NCBI RefSeq assembly: GCF_001467895.1
Contig: NZ_LNYO01000004.1
Location: forward strand, 1-64,000
From: Legionella nautarum
GTDB taxonomy: Bacteria; Pseudomonadota; Gammaproteobacteria; Legionellales; Legionellaceae
Length of the DNA stretch: 64,000 bases
Direction of reading: 5' to 3'
Positions 18,863 through 29,609 of this stretch are shown one piece after another. The position numbers and the translations under genes were made by a program. Below the pieces are notes generated by a model. The model ran no database searches and was not told where the DNA came from. It was given only the letters and a program-made list of their open reading frames with translations. Every line of letters begins with the position of its first letter. Positions within the stretch are counted from its first letter, which is position 1.

Positions 18863-19681
18863 ATGGAGTTAGGACATTTACTTGCTGGAAAATCAATTAA
18901 TTATAATTATTTTCTTAATCCAGACAGAATAATGAGCTTTACTTGTGCAATTTGCCTGTTTTTTATTGGATACCTTATTGCCAAACGGCTAAGCCTTGTT
19001 ACTGAACGAGCACTCTCAAAGCGCTGTTCCCGTCATCAAATTATGCTGGCTCGACGCTCGGTGTTCTATATTATTTTTACTGTCTTTTTTGTCGCTAGTT
19101 TGCAACATTTAGGTTTTAAATTGAGTGTTTTGTTGGGAGCAGCAGGAGTTTTTACAGTGGCACTCAGTTTTGCTTCGCAAACAGCCGCATCTAATTTGAT
19201 CAGTGGTATCTTTTTATTATTTGAGCATCCGTTTAAGGTGGGCGATACCATCGAAGTTAAAGGAATTAATGGAGTGGTTGACTCGATTGATTTACTCTCA
19301 ACAAAGCTGAAAACCCCTGATAATAAATTGGTACGCATTCCTAATGAAGCGATGATTAAATCTGAAATCATCAATTTAAGTTATTTTTCCACTCGTCGTA
19401 TTGATTTAATTGTTTCAGTCGCTTATAGCTGCGACCTTAGCAAGGTCAAATCAATGCTAGTCAAGATAGCCAACGATTGTGCACAAGTTTTAAATGATCC
19501 TGAGCCCAATGTGACGATTAACAACTTTGCTAACGCCGCTGTTGAACTTAAATTTATGGTCTGGGTTAACACAGCAGACGTATCCTTAGTACGTAATAGC
19601 TTGCAAGAAACGATTAAACAACAATTTGATCAAGAAGAAATAGAAACCCCATTACCACAAGTTACAGTACATCGAGTATAG
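18863..19681 (+). CDS. mscS: Small-conductance mechanosensitive channel (MscS family)
   Basis: A 272-residue channel that opens on osmotic downshock. The pore-lining helix and following beta domain are clear: LLGAAGVFTVALSFASQTAASNLISGIFLL then FKVGDTIEVKGINGVVDSI. Upstream helices lie at about 27-45 and 66-85. The C-terminal cytoplasmic domain (RIDLIVSVAYSCDLSKVKSML to the end) is intact. It is followed after four bases by the YdjM-like gene, so the two probably share a transcript. Confidence 0.9.
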   Translation: MELGHLLAGKSINYNYFLNPDRIMSFTCAICLFFIGYLIAKRLSLVTERALSKRCSRHQIMLARRSVFYIIFTVFFVASLQHLGFKLSVLLGAAGVFTVALSFASQTAASNLISGIFLLFEHPFKVGDTIEVKGINGVVDSIDLLSTKLKTPDNKLVRIPNEAMIKSEIINLSYFSTRRIDLIVSVAYSCDLSKVKSMLVKIANDCAQVLNDPEPNVTINNFANAAVELKFMVWVNTADVSLVRNSLQETIKQQFDQEEIETPLPQVTVHRV

Positions 19682-19685
19682 TAAG

Positions 19686-20641
19686 ATGGATCCGATTACC
19701 CATGGTGCCTTAGGTGCAGCCTCTGCACAGGTCTTTTTGCACAAACGCGATAAGCGCAATGCTTGGATAGTTGGTGGTTTAGCAGCCATGACACCTGATC
19801 TGGATATCTTCATCAACTCGAAATCAGATCCCATGTTAGCCCTCCTCTACCACCGTAATTTTACTCACTCACTCCTGTTTATTCCTATTGGAGCCTTATT
19901 AGTGGCTTTAGCGTTTTTGGTATTTAAACGATTCCGCACCCATTGGCAGCTTACTTTGATAGCTGCATTTATTGGCTATGCCACCCATGGTTTACTCGAT
20001 GCATTGACAAGCTATGGCACGATGTTATTTTGGCCTTTCTCAGATCAACGCATTAGTTGGGATCTTGTTGCTATCATTGATCCAATGGTTACTATCCCTT
20101 TAGTGCTTGGGATCGCTTGGACTATTATCCATGATGATCGACGAGGCGCATTGTTTGGCCTTATTTTTGTCGGCTTATTTTTTCTATTTAATAGCGTTCA
20201 ACATTATCGCGCGCTGTCTACGATGCAAACTTATTTGGCAGCAAAGTATTTATCCGTGAAAAGACTGCGTGCTTTCCCCTATCTTGCTAGTTCAACACTT
20301 TGGCGGGATGCTGCTGAAATCGACAGCCAACTCTACATAGCTGATGTGAAAACACCTTTAACCCAAAGTGCTCAACTGAAATCTGTAGGAATTTTTCCTC
20401 TTTTTAAAGCTAGCGCTTTACCCCCTTTTGTTAGAAAATCATCAACTCAACTACGAGACTTTAGGATTTTCAACTGGTTTTGTGATGGCTTTGTGATTTT
20501 AGCCCAAGCCCAACCTTTAACCTTAGCTGATGGACGTTATCTTATTGATACAAACCCAACGATTTCATTGTGGGGAATTCAATTTGTACCCGGCCAACGG
20601 CATGTAACAACCCTAAGTCTTATCAAATTGGAAGAAGCAAA

Positions 20642-20645
<4 letters not shown>
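19686..20645 (+). CDS. YdjM/DUF457-type membrane-bound metal-dependent hydrolase
   Basis: The N-terminus MDPITHGALGAASAQVF, the MTPDLDIF motif and HRNFTHSLLF hold the His and Asp residues that define this family of membrane proteins. Several hydrophobic segments follow (about 60-80, 88-105, 130-150, 160-180), then a soluble C-terminal part of about 130 residues. The biochemical activity is not established for most members. It sits four bases after mscS, and its TGA overlaps the next ATG (ATGA). Confidence 0.8.
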
Positions 20646-22732
<2,087 letters not shown>

Positions 22733-22854
22733 TTACACCCCAAAAAAGTAATCGCTCAGATGAGAGGTTGAACGGTTTTTAGGTAGTGACTGTTGGGCCA
22801 AGACCCAACCTACATTGCTAAGATGGTTTTCCATCTTTTTTCTCCGTTCGGACT

Positions 22855-23082
22855 CTGGGGTATCCCCACGAAATTAAATAGACTATTTAGTTCATTGATC
22901 GTTTTAGTTTATACCGTTCGCACTGAGGAAGCACGCAGCGCTGTCTCGAAGTGTCGCAAAAAGCCCTCATTCGAGAGAGCCTCAGGACAGGCTTTGATAC
23001 GCACGCCATGAGTGCTCCTCAGGCTGAGCAGGATAAAATTCATACAAATTCTTTAGATACTCATTTCGTGGGGATACCTCAG
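22855..23082 (-). mobile_element. MITE-like element, copy B
   Basis: About 228 bases with inverted ends ctggggtatccccacgaaat (22855-22874) and the inverse of ctgaggtatccccacgaaat (ending 23082). Its inside is the reverse complement of copy A at 13969-14195, including aaatagactatttag near one end and the cttcgagaca/tgtctcgaag module. It separates rpmA from obgE. There is no transposase gene; frames through it are chance. Confidence 0.7.
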
Positions 23083-23134
23083 TTCGGGCTAAGTCGGTTT
23101 AATAGCCGTTCTCAGATAGAACTAAGCACTTACC

Positions 23135-23160
23135 AAAAAAAAGCCCCGGAATGCCGGGGC
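23135..23160 (-). terminator. Rho-independent terminator after rpmA
   Basis: On the minus strand a gccccgg/ccggggc hairpin (23143-23160) is followed by eight Ts (23135-23142). It lies 24 bases after the rpmA stop codon and should separate rplU-rpmA from obgE. Confidence 0.9.
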
Positions 23161-23183
23161 CCAGTACTAAACTCTATTCAATA

Positions 23184-23447
23184 TTAGTTTTCTACTGCAT
23201 TAATTTTCACGTATTTGCGATTTTTAGTACCTTTGATAGTGAACTCAACAATTCCGCTCACTAAAGCGTATAAAGTGTGATCGCGTCCACAACCTACGCC
23301 TTCACCAGCATGAAAACGTGTGCCGCGTTGACGAACAAGAATTTCACCTGCATTAACCATTTGGCCGCCAAAGCGCTTAACGCCAAGGAACTTAGGATTC
23401 GAGTCGCGGCCATTACGTGTACTACCGCCTGCTTTCTTATGAGCCAT
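23184..23447 (-). CDS. rpmA: 50S ribosomal protein L27
   Basis: An 87-residue ribosomal protein starting [19 protein letters not shown], the typical N-terminal tail that reaches the peptidyl-transferase centre, with [20 protein letters not shown] following. It lies 12 bases downstream of rplU in the conserved rplU-rpmA order. Confidence 0.98.
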   Translation of the reverse strand: MAHKKAGGSTRNGRDSNPKFLGVKRFGGQMVNAGEILVRQRGTRFHAGEGVGCGRDHTLYALVSGIVEFTIKGTKNRKYVKINAVEN

Positions 23448-23459
23448 TTCTTTCCCCTC

Positions 23460-23771
23460 TTACTTACTGATGGAAGTAATTTTTACTTGCGTATAATATT
23501 GTCGATGACCCATTTGTTTCATGTGGTGCTTACGACGACGAAACTTAATAATTTTCACTTTCTTGTGGCGACCATGAGCAAGCACTTCAGCTTTAACCGC
23601 TGCTTTTGCAACGAGTGGAGTACCCCAAGTCATCTTATCACCATCGGCAAGCATGAGGACTTCAGAGAAACTGACTTCGTTACCTACATCATCGGACATC
23701 AATTCTAATTTTAGAATATCACCTTCTTTTACGCGGTATTGCTTACCGCCAGCCTTAATTACAGCATACAT
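23460..23771 (-). CDS. rplU: 50S ribosomal protein L21
   Basis: A 103-residue ribosomal protein that binds 23S rRNA. MYAVIKAGGKQYRVKEGD at the start and KIIKFRRRKHHMKQMGHRQ near the end are the L21 signatures. It is the first gene of rplU-rpmA, with a promoter at 23825-23853 on the same strand. Confidence 0.98.
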   Translation of the reverse strand: MYAVIKAGGKQYRVKEGDILKLELMSDDVGNEVSFSEVLMLADGDKMTWGTPLVAKAAVKAEVLAHGRHKKVKIIKFRRRKHHMKQMGHRQYYTQVKITSISK

Positions 23772-23824
23772 AGCTATTTCTCCAACTCGCCTGAATGGCT
23801 TTTACGAATTCAATAAAGTGGCAT

Positions 23825-23853
23825 ATTCTATGAAATTACGCCAATGACTTCAA
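23825..23853 (-). promoter_or_regulatory. Promoter of rplU-rpmA
   Basis: On the minus strand TTGAAG and TAGAAT are separated by 17 bases, a good sigma-70 match, about 50 bases before rplU. The -35 falls in a small palindrome (cttcaag) that may also serve the divergent rplY promoter, whose -10 candidate TATACT is at 23872-23877. Confidence 0.6.
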
Positions 23854-23954
23854 GTTGATTTTAAAATATTGTATACTTCGCCACCCTATCTATATTAGGG
23901 AACCTTGTTCCTGGTCGCGGGACAACAGGTTTTTACTCATTATGGAGACTACTA

Positions 23955-24629
23955 ATGTCAACAATCGTTTTAGAAGCTGAAACAAGAAAAGACCTGGGGA
24001 AAGGTGCGAGCCGCCGCCTACGTCGTCTTGAAAATAAAGTACCTGCTGTTTTATACGGTGGAGACAAAAAACCCCAATCAATTCATTTATTACATAATAA
24101 AGTAATAAAAGCGTTAGAAAGCGAAAGCATTTATTCTAGTGTTTTTGATTTACATGTTGATGGTAAAGTAGAACATGTGATTCTAAAAGATCTACAACGT
24201 CATCCTTACAAACCCGTTATTATGCATATGGACTTACAACGTGTAGGGGCGAAAGATGTGTTAGTAATCCACGTTCCTCTTCATTTTATCAATGAGCAAA
24301 CATCTAAAGGCGTTAAAGCAGGTGGTATAATTTCTCACACGATGAACCAAGTTGAAGTGCGCTGTCAGGCAAAAAATCTTCCTGAATTCATTGAAGTAGA
24401 TATGGCCGCTGTGGAAATGGATGACGTCATTCACCTTTCTGACCTTAAACTTCCTAAAGGTGTACAACTCACAGTAGACGTGAAAGATGGTAGCCATGAT
24501 TTACCCGTTGTCAGTATTCATGCGCCTAAAGTTGCTATTATCGAAGAAGAGGAAGTAGCTGCTTCTGCTTCAGAAGAAACAGAAACTGAAGCGGCTCCTG
24601 AAGAAAACGAAGAGAAAGGCACTGAATAG
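23955..24629 (+). CDS. rplY: 50S ribosomal protein L25/general stress protein Ctc
   Basis: The long (Ctc-type) form of L25, 224 residues, which binds 5S rRNA. The N-terminal domain begins VLEAETRKDLGKGASRRLRR and includes VPAVLYGG. The TL5-type C-terminal domain contains DVLVIHVPLHFINEQTSKGVKAGG. The tail is strongly acidic (EEEEVAASASEETETEA). Followed by pth, the usual neighbour, after 58 bases that include a GAAA-loop hairpin. Confidence 0.95.
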   Translation: MSTIVLEAETRKDLGKGASRRLRRLENKVPAVLYGGDKKPQSIHLLHNKVIKALESESIYSSVFDLHVDGKVEHVILKDLQRHPYKPVIMHMDLQRVGAKDVLVIHVPLHFINEQTSKGVKAGGIISHTMNQVEVRCQAKNLPEFIEVDMAAVEMDDVIHLSDLKLPKGVQLTVDVKDGSHDLPVVSIHAPKVAIIEEEEVAASASEETETEAAPEENEEKGTE

Positions 24630-24649
24630 CGCATTTCTTTTTAGAAGTG

Positions 24650-24669
24650 GATGGGCTGAAAAGCCCATC
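24650..24669 (+). other. Perfect hairpin with GAAA loop between rplY and pth
   Basis: GATGGGCT and AGCCCATC form an eight-base perfect stem closed by GAAA. There is no T-run after it, so it may be a weak attenuator or RNA-processing or stability element in the rplY-pth transcript. Confidence 0.5.
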
Positions 24670-24687
24670 ATTGAATGAGCCCTCCTT

Positions 24688-25257
24688 ATGGCAATTAAAC
24701 TTATTATCGGCTTACGCAATCCCGGTTCTGCCTATGAGCATACTCGACATAATGCCGGTGGATGGTTTGTAGAAACTTTAACTCAGCGCCATAATGGCTC
24801 ATTTAAAGTGGAGAAAAAGCTCCATGGTGAAGTAGCGAGTTTTACAATTAATAATGTTTCTTGTAAAACCTTACTCCCTTTGACTTTTATGAATCATAGT
24901 GGATTAGCAACTAGGGAAATCGCTCAGTTTTACCGTATTAATCCCGATGAAATCTTAGTTGCCCATGATGAACTGGACCTAGCTCCAGGAAGAATAAAGA
25001 TTAAAACAGGCGGTGGCCATGGCGGACATAATGGTCTTAGGGACATTATTGCCCAATTAGGTAGTTCTGAATTTCATCGTTTACGAGTAGGAATCGGCCA
25101 TCCAGGCCATAAAGATTTAGTATTAAATTTTGTATTAGGAAAACCATCACCACAGGATAGACAATTAATGTTTGACGCTATCGATCGGGGAGTTGCGGTG
25201 ATTCCTACCTTGTTGACAGGCAATATTGCCGGAGCTATGAATTTATTAAACGGTTAG
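24688..25257 (+). CDS. pth: Peptidyl-tRNA hydrolase
   Basis: Releases tRNA from prematurely dropped peptidyl-tRNA. GLRNPGSAYEHTRHNAGGWFVE carries the catalytic His region; FMNHSG, VAHDELDL and GGGHGGHNGLRDI are also diagnostic. The length of 189 residues is normal. It lies in the common rplY-pth-ychF order. Confidence 0.96.
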   Translation: MAIKLIIGLRNPGSAYEHTRHNAGGWFVETLTQRHNGSFKVEKKLHGEVASFTINNVSCKTLLPLTFMNHSGLATREIAQFYRINPDEILVAHDELDLAPGRIKIKTGGGHGGHNGLRDIIAQLGSSEFHRLRVGIGHPGHKDLVLNFVLGKPSPQDRQLMFDAIDRGVAVIPTLLTGNIAGAMNLLNG

Positions 25258-25302
25258 ATAAGCAGCAAATCTAGCGATATCTGAGATTTTGTGAGGTGCA
25301 CA

Positions 25303-26394
25303 ATGGGATTTAAATGTGGAATAGTAGGCTTACCTAATGTAGGTAAATCAACTCTCTTCAATGCATTAACTAAAGCAGGTATTGAAGCGGCAAACTATCC
25401 TTTTTGTACCATCGAACCGAACGTCGGTATCGTTACAGTACCTGACCCACGTCTTGATGCCTTGAGTGCAATCGTAAAACCGCAACAGGTCGTTCCAGCC
25501 ACAATGCAATTTGTAGATATTGCCGGACTGGTTAAGGGAGCAGCCAAAGGTGAGGGGTTAGGCAATCAATTTTTAGCTAATATTCGCGAAACTGATGCCA
25601 TTGCTCACGTGGTACGTTGTTTTGATAATTCAGACGTTGTCCATGTTGAAGGCCGAGTTGATCCCTTAAGCGACATTGAAGTTATTAATACCGAATTAGC
25701 ACTTGCCGATATGGAAACTGTCGAAAAAGCACTTAATAAAGCGGGTAAAAACAGTAAAAGCGGCAATAAAGAAGCTCTCTTTGAAAAACAAACGCTTGAA
25801 AAAATAAAGGCCCATTTAGATGCGGGATTTCTAGTGCGCACTTTGCCACTCACCACAGAAGAGCAATCTGTTTCTCGTCGATTATTTCTACTCACAGCAA
25901 AACCTGTACTTTATATTGCTAACGTTGATGATAATGGCTACGACAATAATCCTTATTTAGACAAAGTAAACGCCCTAGCTCAACAAGAAAATTCTTCTAT
26001 AGTTGCCCTGAGTGCAGCAACAGAAGCTGAGCTTGTGGACTTAGATGAAGCCGATCGTAAAGAATTTATGGATGACTTAGGTCTTGATGAACCGGGATTA
26101 CATCGAGTCATTCGTGCGGGCTATGAGCTCTTAGGCTTACAAACTTATTTCACAGCCGGAGTCAAAGAAGTTCGCGCATGGACTATACATAAAGGCGCCA
26201 CAGCCCCTCAAGCCGCTTCAGTGATTCATACTGATTTTGAAAAAGGATTTATTCGTGCTGAGGTCATTGCCTATGAAGCATTTATCACCTATGGAGGAGA
26301 ACAAGGGGCCAAAGAAGCAGGAAAATTACGTCTTGAAGGCAAAGAATACATTGTTTGTGATGGCGATGTAATGCATTTTCGCTTTAATGTATAA
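25303..26394 (+). CDS. ychF: Ribosome-binding ATPase YchF
   Basis: Obg-family P-loop protein (OLA1/YchF) that prefers ATP. It starts [20 protein letters not shown] with GAGG six bases upstream of the ATG at 25303. The switch [20 protein letters not shown] and the C-terminal TGS domain ([20 protein letters not shown] to FRFNV) are complete. It is the last of the housekeeping run before the accessory genes. Confidence 0.96.
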   Translation: MGFKCGIVGLPNVGKSTLFNALTKAGIEAANYPFCTIEPNVGIVTVPDPRLDALSAIVKPQQVVPATMQFVDIAGLVKGAAKGEGLGNQFLANIRETDAIAHVVRCFDNSDVVHVEGRVDPLSDIEVINTELALADMETVEKALNKAGKNSKSGNKEALFEKQTLEKIKAHLDAGFLVRTLPLTTEEQSVSRRLFLLTAKPVLYIANVDDNGYDNNPYLDKVNALAQQENSSIVALSAATEAELVDLDEADRKEFMDDLGLDEPGLHRVIRAGYELLGLQTYFTAGVKEVRAWTIHKGATAPQAASVIHTDFEKGFIRAEVIAYEAFITYGGEQGAKEAGKLRLEGKEYIVCDGDVMHFRFNV

Positions 26395-26407
26395 AATTTT
26401 TCACCGC

Positions 26408-26436
26408 TAGACTGATATCTGATCATACTGTATAAT
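26408..26436 (+). promoter_or_regulatory. Promoter of the Ras-like GTPase gene
   Basis: TAGACT (26408-26413) and a perfect TATAAT (26431-26436) are 17 bases apart, 40 bases before the TTG start. No PmrA-type box is seen here. Confidence 0.6.
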
Positions 26437-26475
26437 GCATCCCCTATCACAAGGCAGATGATTTAGAGGTTTACC

Positions 26476-27594
26476 TTGTCATTTATTACTGCAACTTTCT
26501 TGGGTTCTCAGGGAAGCGGAAAAACTTCTCTAATCTATCGTTTTAAAAGCGGTAAATTTATTAGTGATGAACAGCGTAAATATACAAGTGATTATCCTGA
26601 AGACGATTGGGGTGTCTATTATACGACTGTACATATTGATGAAAGCAGCAGCCTTAAAATTTGGGATATCTCAGAATCCAATAAAATCCCACCGCAGTAT
26701 ATTCCAGAATTAAAAAAGTCTTACCTGAAAGATTGCCATGTTTGTGTATACGCCCTTGATTTATCAAAAGAGCTCGACGAAGAAGCCTTTGCCGCCGATC
26801 TTAAATTGATAAAAGAAACCTCTCCTAATACAGCAATAGTCTTAGTTGGATGCAAAAGCGATTTGCAGGTATCTCGAAAAATCGATGATGCATTATTAAA
26901 CAAGCTCCAGAAAAACTATCAAATTGCTTACACACCATTTATTACTTCAGCCCAGAACGACGACCAGGTAAAGGAATTATTTACTGCAATTATTCAAATT
27001 GGGCAGTACCAAAAAGCAAAAAACTATGTTGATTCTCATACACAGCTCAAACCTTACTGGATTCATGAACCAACATTGGCAGAGATGAAGACACTTCTGA
27101 AAACCAATTTAACCTTACATGAAGCCGTAGTTAATTTTGAAAATTTAATTGCTAAATTACCTTCCTATCAAGAACAAGCCATGAGAGATGCACTCATCGA
27201 ATTACTCGTTGGCTTACTCGACTCCGAACAAGATAAGAAAAAAATCATCGAAACCTTCGTCAAGACGTGCGATGCAGCCTTGCAAGAAGCCAGCACACTA
27301 GGCATAGCAAAATCAGTCATTACCAAAATAAGCAAAAGTGTTATCGTTGTTGCAGCCGCATCTACAGTAACCGTGTTGCTGGGTTCATTAATTTTTGGTT
27401 TAGGGATGGGTACGCTGATTATCGGCGGTCTTATAGGAGCGGGAATAGGATATCAATTATTAAAACAAGGATTCTTCAAATCGCCTCTTAATCGAGCATT
27501 TGACCAACTTATTGAAGCAGCGGATGACAATTTTATCGCCTCTGATTTAATGTCGCGTGAAGAACCTGCTGAAACATTTGATTGTAGGGTTTAA
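26476..27594 (+). CDS. Ras/Rab-like small GTPase domain protein with C-terminal membrane hairpin
   Basis: Residues 1-180 resemble a Ras-superfamily G domain: P-loop GSQGSGKT (10-17), a switch II-like WDIS (Asp64) without the usual DxxG glycine, CKSD (126-129) in place of NKxD, and SAQ for G5. A helical middle follows. A long hydrophobic glycine-rich segment at about 280-325 (VIVVAAASTVTVLLG, then LGMGTLIIGGLIGAGIG) suggests a membrane hairpin. The short polar tail has a Glu-rich SREEPAETF near the end, as in many Dot/Icm substrates. The TTG start has GAGG six bases upstream. An effector role is inferred, not shown; an intrinsic bacterial GTPase is the alternative. Confidence 0.7.
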   Translation: MSFITATFLGSQGSGKTSLIYRFKSGKFISDEQRKYTSDYPEDDWGVYYTTVHIDESSSLKIWDISESNKIPPQYIPELKKSYLKDCHVCVYALDLSKELDEEAFAADLKLIKETSPNTAIVLVGCKSDLQVSRKIDDALLNKLQKNYQIAYTPFITSAQNDDQVKELFTAIIQIGQYQKAKNYVDSHTQLKPYWIHEPTLAEMKTLLKTNLTLHEAVVNFENLIAKLPSYQEQAMRDALIELLVGLLDSEQDKKKIIETFVKTCDAALQEASTLGIAKSVITKISKSVIVVAAASTVTVLLGSLIFGLGMGTLIIGGLIGAGIGYQLLKQGFFKSPLNRAFDQLIEAADDNFIASDLMSREEPAETFDCRV

Positions 27595-27739
27595 TGAGTG
27601 ACCATTGATGGATAAAACCTTTCTTTATCTAGAATCATTAAATCTCAACTCATTCCGTTTTTATTAAAAACGAACTATGGATTAAAATAAAACCAACGAT
27701 ATAATTGCCACATCCTTAATTTTAGTTTGAGAAAAACAA

Positions 27740-27994
27740 ATGAAAAAACTCTTTCTTATTTTAACCCTTATTCCTTCACTATTGTCCGCAGCGAACATCC
27801 AGATACCTTATACAGAATTAGCATCGCGTCTAGACCCTCACTGGGAACAAATTACCCCGCCTGATTTTGGTGCTTGGAGCAACTTGGCAATTATGCACCG
27901 AGCCGCAGTACCACATGGTTGGCTAATTACCACAGCATATAAAGATGTAACGACTATTTTTGTTCCCGATGAAAACCATGAATGGCTAAAGTAG
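27740..27994 (+). CDS. Small secreted protein, unknown
   Basis: An 84-residue protein with a clear signal peptide (MKKLFLILTLIPSLLSA, cleavage likely after Ala17 or Ala18). The mature part of about 67 residues has no cysteine and no recognised domain; it contains WLITTAYKDVTTIFVPDENHEW. A TATAAT about 40 bases upstream could be its -10. Likely periplasmic or exported. Confidence 0.55.
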   Translation: MKKLFLILTLIPSLLSAANIQIPYTELASRLDPHWEQITPPDFGAWSNLAIMHRAAVPHGWLITTAYKDVTTIFVPDENHEWLK

Positions 27995-28530
27995 CTCACA
28001 GCTTAGAGGGAAAGGAGAATGGTGGCATTACAAAATAAAAACTGTTTCACAATGTGATGAAAAATGTCTTTGCTATCTTCTTCTTTTCAAAAGCTTGTGT
28101 TCCTTATTTAAAGGAATCATCCAACCCTCTCTCTATGCAATTAATCTCAATGCGACTGCTGTAAAAGATATTTTTCTTCCAGGTGTGGATTATCAGTTAC
28201 TGCAAACCCTATTGTGAATCGCATTCCAGAATTTTCAATATAATCACATACCTGTCTCCCTATGTCACCCACCCCACACCATCCTGAGCGAAGGCATCCC
28301 CCTAAAGTTATGTCAGCGAAAATACCTAACATTTACAAGCATGTTCAAAAAAACTAAGAAATAGTTTCGCTCGAAATGAAGTGGGGAGAGGTTACAAAAT
28401 AAAAACATAGATCATGTAGCCAACCAAGTTTACAGTTTTGTTAAATTTGTTGACTAAATAGCAACAATTGACTATCTTTGCACTCAGTCAGTTTGGTGAT
28501 TGCTACGAATATTAAAAAAGAGAGCAAATT
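27995..28530. other. 536-base gap with a pair of direct repeats
   Basis: No convincing gene is seen. ttacaaaataaaaac occurs at 28028-28042 and again at 28392-28406, 364 bases apart in the same orientation. The stretch between contains a minus-strand frame of 61 codons with no recognisable family. It may be a decayed or inserted fragment. The last 100 bases form the leader of the carbonic anhydrase gene. Confidence 0.4.
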
Positions 28531-29598
28531 ATGTTAATTCGATTAATGCTTGGAGCACTGCAATTTCAAAAAGCATCCTTTCCAGACATGGAAGATATGT
28601 TTCAAAAATTAAGTACAGGGCAAAAACCTACTGTTCTTTTCTTTGCCTGTTCAGATTCTCGTATTGATCCCCCTCTTATAACGGAGTCAAAACCTGGAGA
28701 TTTATTTTCCTCTCGAAATATAGGTAATATCATTCCACCTTATTCTGCTGGCGAAAAAAGTGTGGCAGCAATCATTGAGTATGCACTCACCAAATTACCC
28801 ACAGAAGACGTGATTGTTTGTGGTCATTCCAATTGTGGCGCAATGGCAGGTTTATTAACCCCAGGAATTGAACATCAATTAGCTGCTGTATCCTCATGGA
28901 TTGCCCACTCCCATTCTGTGCGCGAAACCATGGAGAAAGAAGCTAAATTTACCGGTGATTTCGCTACAGATGTATTAGAGTTGACTAAACGAAATGTTTT
29001 GGCGCAAGTAGAAAATTTGAAAACTTATCCGCTGGTGGCTGAAAAACTTGAACGCAAGGAATTAAATTTACACGCCTGGTATTTTGACATTAAAACAGCT
29101 ACGGTCTCTGTTTACTCAGAAAAGTACAAGCATTTCATTCCATTGGAAAAAGCGTTCCTAATTGCGCTTGAAGAGAGAAGAAAGCGTATTGTCTGTGAAG
29201 TTGCAATGAATTATCTGGCACAATTTACCAACCCTTTAACAGCAAAAGATTATCAGTATGTAACAAGGGTTTTTTCTCTGCTGGGTACTGATCTAAGCCC
29301 TATTTGGCCGCAAATCAAAGCTCAGATTAGCTCAGAACTTTGGAAAGAATTAGGTGCGCTCTACAGGGATCCACTTGATCCTCAGTTCACCAATATAGTT
29401 GAACAAGGTTGCAAAACTAGGCTAGAGAATTTAAAAGATTTCCAAAAAAACATCATTGAATCAATAGGTTATCACCAATACTGTAGCAAATTTATTCATC
29501 GCAATTTGCTGTTTAAACCCGCTCCACTAACACTACCGACGACAATAACTGTACCTAGCACCATTTATAATGAACTTTTGAGTAATGGTCTTAAATAA
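28531..29598 (+). CDS. Beta-class carbonic anhydrase with C-terminal extension
   Basis: Residues 1-205 are a beta-carbonic anhydrase (CO2 hydration). The zinc ligands are Cys40 in ACSDSR, His99 and Cys102 in CGHSNCG, with the Asp42-Arg44 dyad intact; GDLFSSRNIGNI and LHAWYFDIKT are typical. Residues about 215-355 form an additional helical region (LIALEERRKRIVCEVAMNYL onward) that ordinary enzymes of about 200-230 residues lack. It was not recognised. The gene ends 11 bases from the convergent calpain-like gene. Activity is likely; the purpose of the extension is unknown. Confidence 0.85.
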   Translation: MLIRLMLGALQFQKASFPDMEDMFQKLSTGQKPTVLFFACSDSRIDPPLITESKPGDLFSSRNIGNIIPPYSAGEKSVAAIIEYALTKLPTEDVIVCGHSNCGAMAGLLTPGIEHQLAAVSSWIAHSHSVRETMEKEAKFTGDFATDVLELTKRNVLAQVENLKTYPLVAEKLERKELNLHAWYFDIKTATVSVYSEKYKHFIPLEKAFLIALEERRKRIVCEVAMNYLAQFTNPLTAKDYQYVTRVFSLLGTDLSPIWPQIKAQISSELWKELGALYRDPLDPQFTNIVEQGCKTRLENLKDFQKNIIESIGYHQYCSKFIHRNLLFKPAPLTLPTTITVPSTIYNELLSNGLK

Positions 29599-29609
29599 AG
29601 GATAGAAAA

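Noticed and set aside
22951-23187. A 78-codon frame between obgE and rpmA
   Set aside because: It runs through MITE-like copy B and the rpmA terminator; chance frame.
28147-28332. A minus-strand 61-codon gene
   Set aside because: No ribosome-binding site or family pattern, and high in Cys/Gly by chance; more like a decayed repeat.
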